From Clostridia bacterium UC5.1-1D10 (GTDB lineage Bacteria > Bacillota > Clostridia > Lachnospirales > Anaerotignaceae): a stretch of DNA of 64,000 nt. Below, one piece after another: positions 9,082 to 19,171 of this stretch; position 1 is the stretch's first letter; every line of letters begins with the position of its first letter. Under the pieces are notes generated by a model, which made no database searches, was not told the DNA's origin, and worked only from the letters and a program-made list of their open reading frames with translations. The translations under genes were made by a program, and so were the position numbers. The stretch is from the NCBI GenBank assembly GCA_001304995.1, contig BBZU01000008.1:55560-119559 (forward strand), written 5' to 3'.

Positions 9082-9222
9082 TTATTTGTTTTCGCACTGC
9101 TGGTTTGCAACACCACAAGATGTTTTGCAAGCAGACTGACAGGATGTCTGGCATTCGCCACAGCCGCCGTGTTTTACACTTGCAGCCAGATCACGGGTAT
9201 TCAATGTCTGAATGTGTTTCAT
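9082..9222 (-). CDS. scfA: SCIFF family ribosomal peptide precursor
   Basis: Precursor peptide of 46 residues, target of the radical SAM maturase scfB. The leader MKHIQTLNTRDL is followed by a core with the cysteine pattern CGECQTSCQSACKTSC and one more Cys near the C-terminus, the hallmark of SCIFF. The ATG at 9222 is preceded by GGGGTGATATAC; the longer in-frame start upstream has no ribosome site. It has its own promoter and a terminator-like hairpin after it. Highly conserved in Clostridia. Whether it is exported or acts inside the cell is not settled. Confidence 0.95.
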   Translation of the reverse strand: MKHIQTLNTRDLAASVKHGGCGECQTSCQSACKTSCGVANQQCENK

Positions 9223-9278
9223 GTATATCACCCCTTTGCTTTTACGGACGTCTTTTCCTTTAAGACATACCTGTTCAT

Positions 9279-9307
9279 ATTCTATCACAAAAAAAGCCGT
9301 GTTTCAA
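9279..9307 (-). promoter_or_regulatory. Sigma-A type promoter for scfA-scfB
   Basis: TTGAAA, 17-bp spacer, TAGAAT on the minus strand, about 57 bp before the scfA start codon. Confidence 0.7.
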
Positions 9308-9329
9308 GTTTGAACCAAAAAATGTCACA

Positions 9330-10735
9330 TCATTCACAAAAACAAACGCGAATCTTTCCGTCTTTTGCAAAAGCGCACTGGACATTGACACCGTTTTCCT
9401 TCATATAAAAAGCCTGAGCCAATACCTCTTCTGAAATTCGTTCTCCAGGGGCAACAAGGGGAATCCCCGGCGGATATGCCCAAAGAAAATCAGCCGCAAT
9501 TTTCCCAAGACTATCATCCAATATTACTTCTGTCGTTTCTCCCCGCAAAGCCTGTTCCATACCGCATACCATCTGCGGAAGCACCATCTGCCCTTTTGCC
9601 AATGGCTGTTTTGCCGGCATTACTTCTTTGTCAATTTCCAGCATAGCTTTTGCCAGCCGTTCCATACCTTCGTCTGTATCAAAAATACTGGTCATTGCCA
9701 ATGTATGCAGGGGCTGCGACATTTCTATTTCCAGTTCATATCTCTCCCGCAGAATTTCTGCCAGTTCTACCCCTGACAAATTGCTGTTTCCTGTAAAAAA
9801 GAGGAGTTTTCCCCTGTCATGACCAAACACTGCTGGAGAAACTGCCGGCTGACAAAGTCTGATATGTTTCAGCTTCTCCATTTTTCATAAAAAGATGCCA
9901 ATCTTCTTTCATAAGCTGCAAAAAGACTTTCTCTTTTCTGTTCCAATAAAGAAACGCATCCATCGATTTCCGCCATGAACACATAAGAAGGACTGCTGGT
10001 TTGGAATACAGAAAGCTGTCTTCCAACCTCTGTCACATCCACTTGTGCTGTGCAGACATGCAAAATAGCTGTCTGGGTGGGGCAAGGCAAAGTTTTATGG
10101 AGACTCTGTACCACCACATCCGCCCCCAAATGCACTGACGTATCCGGGAATCCTTTGCTAAAACCCAAATGCGCGCCATGGGCTTCATCCACCAGAAGGT
10201 ATGCACCATACCGATGGGCAACTTTCGCTATTTCGGCAATATCACTGACCACGCCTTCGTAGGTAGGACTTGTAAGAATCACCAGCTTGCAGTCAGGATG
10301 TTCCTGCAAGTGCTTCTCTACGGTTTCCGGCTGGATGCTGCCGGAAATCTGCATTTCTTCCACCCATTCCGCCTGCATATAAACAGGATGCAGGCCACAC
10401 AATTCCACAGCATGGTACACCGCCCGATGGCATCCTCTTGCCATCAAAACTTTGTCACCGCGCTTTGTCACAGCCCGAATGCCTGCCAGCAAGCCGGAAC
10501 TACTGCCATTTACCAGAAAAAAGCTTTTTCTGCTGCCCCAAAGTTTTGCTGCTCGTTCCATGGCTTCCTCCAGAATACCTTCCGCATGGTGAAGATTATC
10601 AAAGCCATCAATTTCTGTAATATCTAAATCATAAGGAAACAGGCTGCCCTGCTGTTTCTGCCGTTTGTGTCCCGGCATATGAAAAGGGTACGCATTTCCT
10701 GCCCCATATGTTCTCAGTCGTTCTCGTAAGTCCAT
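9330..10735 (-). CDS. Orn/Lys/Arg decarboxylase family PLP enzyme (one frameshift)
   Basis: Fold-type I PLP-dependent enzyme of about 468 residues after repair, the length of Bacillus-type short arginine/lysine decarboxylases. The N-terminal FHMPGHKRQ motif is diagnostic; SSSGLLAGIRA and the PLP-binding lysine in VQSLHKTLPCPTQ follow. The frame breaks at the T run 9881-9885 (plus): one additional base links the main domain to the C-terminal domain that begins LKHIRLCQPAVSP. Substrate cannot be told from sequence alone; arginine, lysine or ornithine are possible, leading to agmatine, cadaverine or putrescine. It has its own promoter and no partner antiporter nearby. Confidence 0.85.
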
Positions 10736-10760
10736 CTTGGTTCCTCCTGTTCTCCTTCCG

Positions 10761-10789
10761 ATTATACAGCACCAGCCACAAAGTGAAAA
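10761..10789 (-). promoter_or_regulatory. Promoter for the decarboxylase
   Basis: TTTTCA, 17-bp spacer, TATAAT on the minus strand, 26 bp before the start codon at 10735; the -35 box is weak, the -10 perfect. Confidence 0.6.
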
Positions 10790-10802
10790 AGAAAAACAAA
10801 AA

Positions 10803-10841
10803 TAAAAAAGTCTTTCTCCAAAAATGAAGAAAGACTTTTTT
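10803..10841 (-). terminator. Terminator after panE
   Basis: Stem AAAAAAGTCTTTCT / AGAAAGACTTTTTT, with a T-rich tail on the minus strand, directly after the panE stop codon. Confidence 0.85.
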
Positions 10842-10843
10842 AT

Positions 10844-11734
10844 TTAAGAATACATCGCTTCTTTCGCACGAATCAAAGCATATAAAGTTTCATTAATAGG
10901 TGTAGGCACACCATATTTTTTGCCAAGCTCCACAAGTTTGCCAGAGAAAGATTCCACTTCTGTCAGGCGGTGTGCTTCCACATCCTGCAGCATAGAGCAT
11001 TTTCCTTCTGCACTCCACTTGTTTACACTGTCTCCCGCCGCAGCCACATCTGCCGCATGAAGATCTACGCCTGCTGCTTCCGCAACAGCAACCACTTCCG
11101 CCATTGCAGCCAGCGCCATATTTCGTACTGCTTCCTTCTGCTGGAACTGTCCATAATTGGCACCCAAAATAGCAGAAACCTGATTGGTGCCTACATTCAT
11201 CATCCATTTCCGCCACTGACGTCTGGTGATATCTGCGCAGATCTGGCAGGAAATTCCCCAGGAAAGCAGCGCTTCTTTTATGGATTCCAATACCGCTTCT
11301 TCTGCATCTCCAATCTGAATGAGGAATGTTTCTCCGCAGAACAATTCGTTGCCGATTTTTCTGGCATCCACATAAACCACTGCGGTCAAAACTGTATTTT
11401 CCGGAAAAGCTTCCCGCAGTTCTTCCGAAGCGGAAATACCATTCATCAAAGGCATCAGAATAGTATTGGGCCCTACATAATCCCGAAGTTCTGCAATAGA
11501 TGCTTTCAGCTGTGTATTCTTCAATCCCACCATGAGCAAATCAGGGTAAGAACCTTTTTCCCAGATTTGAGGGAAGAATGTTTCCCCACGGGTGAGCAAT
11601 CCTTCTTTTTCCATACGTTCCCGTCTGGAACCGTGGACAATGACTTTGATCTTATCCAAATTTTCTCTCTGTCTGCACAGCAGGCTGCCCCCAACGGAGC
11701 CTGCGCCAAACAAAGCTACCTGTTCTATCTTCAT
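10844..11734 (-). CDS. panE: 2-dehydropantoate 2-reductase (ketopantoate reductase family)
   Basis: NADPH-dependent reductase of 296 residues, converting 2-dehydropantoate to pantoate in coenzyme A synthesis. The N-terminal Rossmann motif VALFGAGSVGG binds NADPH; VGLKNTQ, NGISASEEL and the catalytic-lysine region RRQWRKWMMNVGTNQVSAI follow, then the helical C-terminal domain. The start overlaps the stop of the upstream HAD gene by four bases (ATGA), so the two are translationally coupled. The family also includes paralogues of unknown substrate, so the specificity is inferred. Confidence 0.85.
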   Translation of the reverse strand: MKIEQVALFGAGSVGGSLLCRQRENLDKIKVIVHGSRRERMEKEGLLTRGETFFPQIWEKGSYPDLLMVGLKNTQLKASIAELRDYVGPNTILMPLMNGISASEELREAFPENTVLTAVVYVDARKIGNELFCGETFLIQIGDAEEAVLESIKEALLSWGISCQICADITRRQWRKWMMNVGTNQVSAILGANYGQFQQKEAVRNMALAAMAEVVAVAEAAGVDLHAADVAAAGDSVNKWSAEGKCSMLQDVEAHRLTEVESFSGKLVELGKKYGVPTPINETLYALIRAKEAMYS

Positions 11735-12399
11735 GCATTTTCCTCCTCATTTACCGGAAATGTATTCACGTTCACTTTTGTAAAATCGTCTGTCACTTTA
11801 TCTGCCAGAGAAAGATCTTGTTCCCCACTGGTAGGATTTTTATATGCCAGTACCCACATACCTGCGGCTTTACCAGCACGAATACCATTGGTGGAATCTT
11901 CAATCACAAAGCAGTTTTCCGGCGCTGCCCCCAATTGTCTTGCAGCTTCCAGAAAAACATCTGGCTCCGGTTTGCTCTTAGGCACTTCTTCTCCGCTGAC
12001 GATTTTGTCGAAATATGGCAGTAATCCAATGGTTTCCAGTATCCAGCGGATCAGCTCCGGATCTGTGGAAGACGCCAGCGCAACGGGATAGCCTGCTGCG
12101 TGAATGTTTTCCAGCAGTTCTTTGGTGCCTTTAATGGCGTGGGCATTGCTTTCCACAAACATCCGGCGAACAACAACTTCACGGTATGCCATCATTTCTT
12201 CCGGCGTTGCCTGCACCTGAAAAGCTTCTTGATACATGGGAAAACGCACAGGATTTGTAGTACCTGCAAAGGGTTCTACATCTGCCCGTGTCAGCTGTAC
12301 ACCAAAATGCGCCAGAGTTTCCAGGTCAGCGTCATAATGGACAGGCTGGCTGTCAATGAGCACACCGTCCATATCAAAAATAAAAGCATGTTTTTTCAA
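11731..12399 (-). CDS. HAD-superfamily phosphatase (beta-phosphoglucomutase-like)
   Basis: Cytosolic 222-residue HAD hydrolase. Motif I is FDMDGVLIDS with the nucleophile Asp, motif II SSTD, and motif III/IV KSKPEPDVFLEAA and FVIEDSTNGIRAG. A four-helix cap lies between motif I and II, placing it with PgmB/Gph-like enzymes. The start is taken as TTG 12399 because AGAGGGGGA precedes it at normal spacing and homology begins there; the open frame continues upstream without homology. Forms a two-gene operon with panE. Substrate unknown: a sugar phosphate or phosphoglycolate is likely. Confidence 0.82.
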   Translation of the reverse strand: MKKHAFIFDMDGVLIDSQPVHYDADLETLAHFGVQLTRADVEPFAGTTNPVRFPMYQEAFQVQATPEEMMAYREVVVRRMFVESNAHAIKGTKELLENIHAAGYPVALASSTDPELIRWILETIGLLPYFDKIVSGEEVPKSKPEPDVFLEAARQLGAAPENCFVIEDSTNGIRAGKAAGMWVLAYKNPTSGEQDLSLADKVTDDFTKVNVNTFPVNEEENA

Positions 12400-12426
12400 A
12401 TGAAATCCCCCTCTCTTTGCAGTTCG

Positions 12427-12455
12427 ATTATAACGAAAAAAATGGATTCTGAAAA
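12427..12455 (-). promoter_or_regulatory. Promoter for the HAD-panE operon
   Basis: TTTTCA, 17-bp spacer, TATAAT on the minus strand, 28 bp before the TTG start at 12399. Confidence 0.6.
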
Positions 12456-12470
12456 GAAATTTTTTTGCAG

Positions 12471-12511
12471 AAAAAAACAGGGATGGATTTTTCCTACAAA
12501 ATCCTCCCTGT
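12471..12511 (-). terminator. Terminator after galT
   Basis: ACAGGGAGGATTTT pairs with AAAATCCATCCCTGT (one bulge), followed by TTTTTT on the minus strand. It ends the polA-coaE-slt-sbp-galT run. Confidence 0.85.
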
Positions 12512-12530
12512 CTGTAAGTCAATTGCAAAA

Positions 12531-13496
12531 TTATGCTTCTGTTTCTTCTCCATCGCCGCGATAATACGCTGCCGCATCTTCTGGTCGAACGGTATTGATA
12601 AAGCAATCCGTAGCGTTTTCAAATCCCGCAAATCCGCCAATGCGAGGCAAAATCTGCAAATGCCAATGGAAATCTCCAAATTTTGGACTATCCATCAAAC
12701 AAAGATTATACCCCACATCCTGTCGCAGTTTTGCCACCTTCGGCAGCAGAACATGCAGCATTTCCGCCAGATCTGACATTTCTTCCGCTGTCAGTTCTCC
12801 AAAAGCTTTGCGGTGTGCTTTTGGCATCACCCAAACTTCATAAGGATAACGGGATGCATAGGGCGCAATGGCAAGAAATGTTTCATTTTCATAAGCAATC
12901 CGTTTTTTCTGTTCCTGTTCATGAAGCAGCATTTCGCAGAAACGGCAGCTTTTTCCCATGCCTAAATCCATCATTTTACGGATACGTTCCGGCACAATGG
13001 GAACCCCTACCAACTGCCAATGGGAATGCTGAATGCTCATACCGGCTTCCGCACCGCAGTTTTTGAATATCTGGACATATTCCGTATTTTCTTCTGCTCG
13101 GATGCTCACATACCGCATACGCAAAACCATCAACACTTCCTGCATATGACCCAGAGAAAATTCGTCAATGGTTTCCCCATGGGTAGATGTATCCACCAAA
13201 ACTTCATGACGGCCTGTGCCAACGGTCTGCTCATAAAAAGATTCCCTTTCACTGTAAAATCCACTGGCACTGACTGACGGATACATATTTGGAAACACGC
13301 GGATACTCCATACACCATCAGCGCCATCCTGATAAACAGCAGGTGTTGTCCAGCTTTCGTGTCCTCTGCAAAAAGGACATTTCTCACCGGTTTTCCGCTC
13401 CGGCTTTGACCAAGTAAATTCATAAGGTCTGTTTTTTCTGTTTTCTGCGTATAGAGTCCATTCTCCCGTAAAAGGATTCCTTCGGAATTCTGACAT
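12531..13496 (-). CDS. galT: UDP-glucose--hexose-1-phosphate uridylyltransferase
   Basis: Leloir-pathway enzyme of 321 residues that exchanges UMP between UDP-glucose and galactose-1-phosphate. N-terminal RRNPFTGEW and RPYEF motifs, zinc-type CPFC pair at about residue 40, and the nucleophilic histidine in the HIT-like motif QHSHWQL (HPHGQ in E. coli) are all present. It lacks the other galactose genes around it; instead it follows a peptide-binding lipoprotein gene by 18 bp and is probably the last gene of that transcript. The variant HSHWQ motif is common in bacterial class I GalT of Clostridia and Thermotogae, which sometimes have broader nucleotide specificity. Confidence 0.88.
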   Translation of the reverse strand: MSEFRRNPFTGEWTLYAENRKNRPYEFTWSKPERKTGEKCPFCRGHESWTTPAVYQDGADGVWSIRVFPNMYPSVSASGFYSERESFYEQTVGTGRHEVLVDTSTHGETIDEFSLGHMQEVLMVLRMRYVSIRAEENTEYVQIFKNCGAEAGMSIQHSHWQLVGVPIVPERIRKMMDLGMGKSCRFCEMLLHEQEQKKRIAYENETFLAIAPYASRYPYEVWVMPKAHRKAFGELTAEEMSDLAEMLHVLLPKVAKLRQDVGYNLCLMDSPKFGDFHWHLQILPRIGGFAGFENATDCFINTVRPEDAAAYYRGDGEETEA

Positions 13497-13514
13497 CTTC
13501 TCACACCCCTGTTA

Positions 13515-15126
13515 TCATCCTTTTTGCTGTAATGTCCAATATTCGATACCATCAAACACATTGATTCGTGTGGGATGGATTTCACCGCCTACATAAGAAG
13601 AAGTCAGCAAAACATCCTGTCTGTAAGCAATGCTCACATATGGCAATTCCTCCGCCAGTTTCTTTTGCAGATTGCTGTATGCCAGCAATGTCTGCCCTTC
13701 CCCGATAGCACTATTTGCTGTTTGCAGCAGCTGATCCACTTCTTCGTTGGAATAGCCGATATAGTTATAATCGCCATCTGTCACGAAAAATGGCGCCAGA
13801 TTCAACACTTCTGACATTTTCCAGCCGCCTACCACCAGATCAAAGTCTCCTGATGCGAATTTTTCACTGTAAACGTCATAGGGCTGGGCATCAATGGTCA
13901 CTTCAAAGCCAATGGCTTCCAGTTCTTCTTCCATACGGCTGGCAATCTGATTCCGTGCTGTATTTTCTTTATTCACCAGCATTGTGATGCGCAATTCCTC
14001 TTTCGTGCCGTTTTCCTTTTCTTTCTCCAGCACACCGTCATTATTTGTATCTGCCCATCCTGCGTTCTTCAAAAGCGTAGACGCCATAGACGCATCGTAA
14101 TTATAAGGCGCCACGTTTTCCTCATACAGCCAAGACGCCGGACTGACGGGGGGTATTGCTCATTTCCGCGTATTTCAGATACACGCTTTCATAAATGTAA
14201 TCTTTCGGTACCACATAGGCCACTGACTGACGCAGGTTTTTATCCTGAAACAAATCTCTGCCAAAATTAAATCCAATAAAATCATAAACACCTGCATCGA
14301 AAGCAGTTCCTTTCATTTTATCATCGGCAGCCAAGTACCTGCCCGCTGATGTGGAGTCTGTCACCATGGTATCCAGAATCCCCTGACTAAAGGAATAATC
14401 ATCTGTATCCGCACTGCCTGTAATTTTCACTGTGATATTGGAAATATTCGGCACAGTACCGCTGTAACTTTCATTTGGCACCAAAACCATGGAAGAAGCC
14501 ATGGTATAGCTTTCCATACGATAAGGGCCATTTCCTACTGGATTCATATTTGCAGGGCTATCCATTTCCGTCTGTCCCCGATAATGAGCAGCCGGGATTA
14601 TGGGGAAATACAGTGCGGAAATGTTATTGCTGAAGGCTTCCCGGAAATTGACAGTCACACTGTAAGTGCCTGTTTTCGTACAGGAAGCTACATAATTGGT
14701 CACATTCTTATATACGGCATCCTCCTCTGAACCAGCAATGGTATCATAAGAAAATACCACATCATCCGCAGTCAAACTGGTACCATCTGTCCATTTAATA
14801 TTTTGCTTCAGGTTTACTGTCAGACTCATACCATCTGCGGACAGCGTCCAATTTTCCGCAACGCCGCCTTCCGGTTTTCCGTTTTCCCCCTGTCCAATAA
14901 AAGGCAGAAACATCAGTTTCAAAATACGGTCAACGGATTCATCCCGATTCCGCAAAGGATTCAATGTTTCCGGCACACGCATGGAAAGGGTCAGACCACT
15001 TGCCGCTGCTGTCTGCACATCTTCCCCGGCAGTAACTGAAAAATCTCCTGTTGTACTTTCTCCGCCGCCGCAGGCTGTCAAAAGGAAAACAGCCGTCAAA
15101 GCTAAAGCCCATATTCTCTTTTTCAT
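13515..15126 (-). CDS. Extracellular solute-binding lipoprotein, family 5 (peptide/nickel type; one frameshift)
   Basis: Lipoprotein receptor for a peptide-type ABC importer, about 536 residues when repaired. The N-terminus has a lipobox LLTACGGG; the SBP family 5 signature is spread over NLKQNIKWTDGTSLTADDVVFSYDTIAGS-type sequence. The frame changes at the run of six G at 14148-14153 (plus); five would join the two parts as NTPVSPASWLYEENVAPYN. ATG 15126 is chosen since AAGGAGG lies upstream; the preceding gene's stop overlaps the longer in-frame start. No ABC permease or ATPase is adjacent, so it either serves a distant importer or feeds an orphan function. Confidence 0.85.
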
Positions 15127-15139
15127 GCCATTTTCCTCC

Positions 15140-15694
15140 TTATACACCGTAGCGCCACTGGTACACTTTCTGCATCAGCGTCACTTTTTTGACATACTGA
15201 TCTGTTTCCGCATAGGGGATTTCCTCCAGCGTCAGACCATCTGCACTTTTTTCCTCATCTGCCAGCCACTGGGCAACTTTATTGTGTCCAGCATTATATG
15301 CCGCCAGACAAGTCTGGGTATTTCCATTGAATTTATCATGGAGCCAATGCAGATACCAACAGCCGATCTGGATATTTTCGTCCGGATCCATCACATTCAG
15401 GTTCTCCGCATCCATACCTTCAATCTGCTGGGCTGCCCATACCGCCGTATCATCGCTGATCTGCATAAGCCCTTTACTTCCTGCGTGAGAAACCGCCTGG
15501 GGATCATAACCGCTTTCACAGAAGATCACAGCATACACCAAAGAAGGCTCTACCTGATACTGTGATGCGTATTTTTCCACATATTCCTCATATTCCAACG
15601 GCACAAACCGCGGAACCACCACAAAATATCCGATTGCTGCCACAACACAGAGAAAAAACACCAGTGACAGCAATTTTTTCAAAAATCGAATCAT
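15140..15694 (-). CDS. Membrane-anchored lytic transglycosylase (SLT domain)
   Basis: Peptidoglycan-cleaving enzyme of 184 residues. One N-terminal membrane helix is followed by a soluble-lytic-transglycosylase domain with the catalytic Glu in FCESGYDPQAVS, the GLMQI motif, and the AAYNAGHNKV motif. It sits between coaE and the peptide-binding protein gene in a polA-led operon, an arrangement common in Clostridia. Probably acts in cell-wall turnover. Confidence 0.92.
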   Translation of the reverse strand: MIRFLKKLLSLVFFLCVVAAIGYFVVVPRFVPLEYEEYVEKYASQYQVEPSLVYAVIFCESGYDPQAVSHAGSKGLMQISDDTAVWAAQQIEGMDAENLNVMDPDENIQIGCWYLHWLHDKFNGNTQTCLAAYNAGHNKVAQWLADEEKSADGLTLEEIPYAETDQYVKKVTLMQKVYQWRYGV

Positions 15695-15709
15695 GTTTTC
15701 TTCACCTGT

Positions 15710-16306
15710 TTATTCTTGTAATGTTTTCCATGCCAGAGCAAGCTGCTCCTGCAAATGGGCAAGATCACCGCTGTTGTCCAAAACAACATCGGACAATGCC
15801 TTGTATTCTTCCCAGGATTTCTGGTTGGCAATGCGCGCCACGGCAAGTTCATGGCTGACACCATCCCGTTCCATAACTCTCTGGGCGCGAACTTCCGCAT
15901 CGGCATAAACCACCCAGACAGCATCGCAGAATTTTTCCAGACCAACTTCAAAGAGCAGCGGCGCATCCAATACAATGCAGGAAGCAGTTCCTTCTGTCTT
16001 TGCCTGTTCAATCTGGTCTTTCATTTCTGTCACAATATATGTATGGGTACAGCGGTTGAGAAAAGCCAGTTTTTCTTCATCATGAAAAACGATTTCTCCC
16101 AGTTTCTTACGGAAAATGGTTCCATCTTCCTGCAAAATATCTTTGCCGAAATACGCCACAATCTCCTCATAGGCAGGTTTTCCAACCTCAACAATCTGGC
16201 GGCTCACCAGATCCGCATCTACAATCACAGCACCCATTTCTTTCAAATAGCGGCTGACAACGCTTTTGCCGCTGCCAGTACCGCCAGTCAATCCAATGAC
16301 TTTCAT
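15710..16306 (-). CDS. coaE: Dephospho-CoA kinase
   Basis: Last enzyme of coenzyme A synthesis, 198 residues. The Walker A motif GGTGSGKS is at residues 8-15, with VDADLVSRQIV and APLLFEVGLE following, as expected for CoaE. It starts 14 bp after polA, the usual Firmicute arrangement. Confidence 0.95.
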   Translation of the reverse strand: MKVIGLTGGTGSGKSVVSRYLKEMGAVIVDADLVSRQIVEVGKPAYEEIVAYFGKDILQEDGTIFRKKLGEIVFHDEEKLAFLNRCTHTYIVTEMKDQIEQAKTEGTASCIVLDAPLLFEVGLEKFCDAVWVVYADAEVRAQRVMERDGVSHELAVARIANQKSWEEYKALSDVVLDNSGDLAHLQEQLALAWKTLQE

Positions 16307-16320
16307 TTCTATCCCTCTTT

Positions 16321-18977
16321 TTATTTGGCATCCAGCCAGTTCTGCCCCTCATGGACATCCACGTCCAAAGGCACAGACAAAGCCACTGCCTGTTCCATAT
16401 TTTCTTTCAGAATTTTTGCCACAGCTTCTTTTTCTTCCAAGGCTGTTTCAATAAGCAGTTCGTCGTGTACCTGCAAAATCAGACGGGAACGGAATCCCCC
16501 TTCTTTCAGGGCACGATGAACTTTCACCATAGCAATTTTGATAATGTCGGCGGCACTGCCTTGAATGGGCATATTCATTGCCACTCTTTCCCCAAAGGAA
16601 CGCTGGACAAAGTTGCCGCTCTGCAATTCAGGCATAGCGCGTCTGCGATGGAAAATGGTAGAAACATATCCCTGTTCTGTGGCTTCTTTGATCATCCGTT
16701 CCTGATATTCCTTGATTTTCGGATACTTTGTAAAATATGCCGCAATATACTGTTCCGCTTCTTTTCTGGTGATACCCAAATCCTGACTAAGGCTGAAAGA
16801 ACCGATACCGTAAACAATACCGAAGTTTACTGCCTTTGCGTTGCTTCTCTGGAGAGATGTCACTTCGTCAAAAGGCACATGGAACACCTGAGAAGCTGTT
16901 AGGCGATGAATATCTTGCTGATGACGAAAAGCATCAATGAGGGTTTCATCCCCTGCAATATGCGCCAATACACGCAGTTCAATCTGAGAATAGTCCGCAT
17001 CCAGGAAGCAGAATTCATCAGAAGTCGGCACAAATACCCGACGCAGTTCCCGTCCTAATTCCAGACGCACAGGGATGTTCTGCAGATTGGGTTCTGTGGA
17101 ACTGATACGTCCTGTGGCTGTAATGGTCTGGTTAAAGGTGGAGTAAATTTTGTCTGTCTTATCATCCATCACTGCCAACAAGCCATCAGCATAAGTGCTT
17201 TTCAGTTTTGCCAGCTGTCTGTAATAGAGAATTTTTTCTACAATGGGCGCTTCATTTTTCAATTTTTCCAGTACGTCTGCCGCAGTGGAATAACCGGTTT
17301 TTGTCTTTTTGCCGCCTTTCAGACCCATTTTTTCAAAAAGGATCACACCCAGCTGTTTGGGAGAATTCAGATTGAATTCTTCCCCAGACAGTTCATAGAT
17401 TTCCTTTGTGATGGTTTCAATGCTTTCGGCCAGCTGTTTCTGGTAGGCCAAAAGGGCCTGACGGTCTACTTTCATGCCCCAGCGTTCCATATCCGCCAGC
17501 ACATACAACAGAGGCATTTCTACTTCATAAAACAGTTCTTCCTGTTCATTTTCCTTGATTTTTTCTGTCATAATCTGTTTGCTGCGGAAAGCAACTTCAG
17601 CCTGTCTTGCGGCAAAAGCCACACGCTCCCCTTCCAGCAGGCTTTCCAAAGGCTGTTTGCTTCTGCCTTTACCCAGCACTTCTTCTGCGGAGGGATAGAC
17701 TTCCTCCAGAAAATCCCTTGCCAGATCGTCATATTCATAAGAATTACCTGTGGGATTCAGCAAATAAGCTGCCAGTGCTGTATCGAAAGAAGCATAAATT
17801 TCATCCACACCAAAAGGGGCTACTGTATGGATATCCCGTTTTACGTCGTGACCAATTTTTACAATATTCTTTGTGACAAAGAAATCTTTCGCACAGTCTG
17901 CCAAAGTCTGAGGGGGCAGTTCTTCTGTGATTTCCAGAAAAACACCCTCGCCCTCTTTTTGACAAACAGACATACCTTTCCATACACCATCATCTACCAG
18001 CAGGATATAGGCTGTTTCTTTCTGTTTCAGATTTTCAAAGAAATTTTTCGCTTCTGCCCCTGTTATGATATGTGCAAAAGCTGTTTCCACTGCTTCTGTC
18101 TGGGTTGTTTTCTGTTCAAAACGGGAAAACATGCTTTTGAATTCCAGACGTTTAATCAGTTCATAAGCCTCTGGTGTAAAAATATCTGCCGTTGTCATTT
18201 TGGAAAGATCCATTTCCAAAGGCATATCCCGAATGATGGTCGCCAAGAACTTGCTCAGTCTTGCCTGTTCCTGGAACTCTGCCAGATTTTCTGAAGCCTT
18301 TTTGGGCTTGATTTCTGCCGCATGAGCAATGGCATTTTCAATATCATGGTACTGCTGGATAATTTTCACAGCAGTTTTTTCACCGATGCTAGGCACACCG
18401 GGAATATTATCGGAAGTATCCCCCATAAGGCTTTTACGTCGATAAATTCCAATGGTGTCACGCCATATTTTTCCATAACGTCTTTTGCGTAATAATCTTC
18501 TGTTTCTGTGCGTCCGCCTTTTGTTTTGGGAATACGCACTTTCAGAGTTTCTCCGGCAATCTGCAATAAGTCTCTGTCACCGGAAACCACAACAGGAATC
18601 AGCCCAGCATCCTCTGCCTTTTTGGAAAGGCTTCCCAGAATGTCATCGGCTTCATAGCCTTCCTGTTCGTAGATGGGAATCCGCATAGCAGTAAGGACTT
18701 CTTTCAGCAAAGGCATCTGCTCCCGCAGTTCCTCTGGCATCCCCTTTCGGGTACCCTTATATCCATCAAAAGTCTTATGCCGGAATGTGGGGGCATGCAT
18801 ATCAAATGCCACCGCCAGATAATCCGGCTGATCTTCATCTAACAATTTGAATAAAATATTGAAAAAACCATAGACCGCGTTGGTGTAGCGTCCTTCTGCG
18901 TTTGTCAGCAGAGGAACCCCATAAAATGCCCGGTTTATGATACTGTTGCCGTCAATGAGCATGATTTTTTCAGCCAT
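16321..18977 (-). CDS. polA: DNA polymerase I (one frameshift)
   Basis: Repair and Okazaki-fragment-processing polymerase of about 885 residues. The 5' nuclease domain (residues 1-290) carries LIDGNSIINRAFYG and SGDRDLLQI; the two halves break within the helix-hairpin-helix entry ALMGDTSDNIPGVPSIG. One extra base near the GG at 18429-18430 (plus) rejoins them. The polymerase domain holds DADYSQIELRVLAHIAGDE, QRSNAKAVNFGIVYGIG and QVHDELLIE. The proofreading domain lacks the DxE motif (ILLVDDGVW in its place), so 3'-5' exonuclease is probably absent, as in other Firmicutes. Start at 18977 has AAGGAGGTC upstream. Confidence 0.95.
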
Positions 18978-19171
18978 ATTGACCTCCTTATTTCTTCGGA
19001 TTTCCGGAAAATGCCCAGAAACCTCCATAGTAAAATTTATTATACACCAAAAAGTAAAGAAAAGTATGACAAACTCCGAAAAAAATTTTTACAAAAAAAG
19101 AACGAAAGACAACTTACATTTTTCTCTCCGGGGCATAAGCTATAAAAACAGAATGTTTCAGGGGGAAAAAC

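Noticed and set aside
10970..12091. A 373-codon open frame on the plus strand opposite panE and the HAD gene
   Set aside because: Crosses two genes with clear motifs on the other strand and has no ribosome site.
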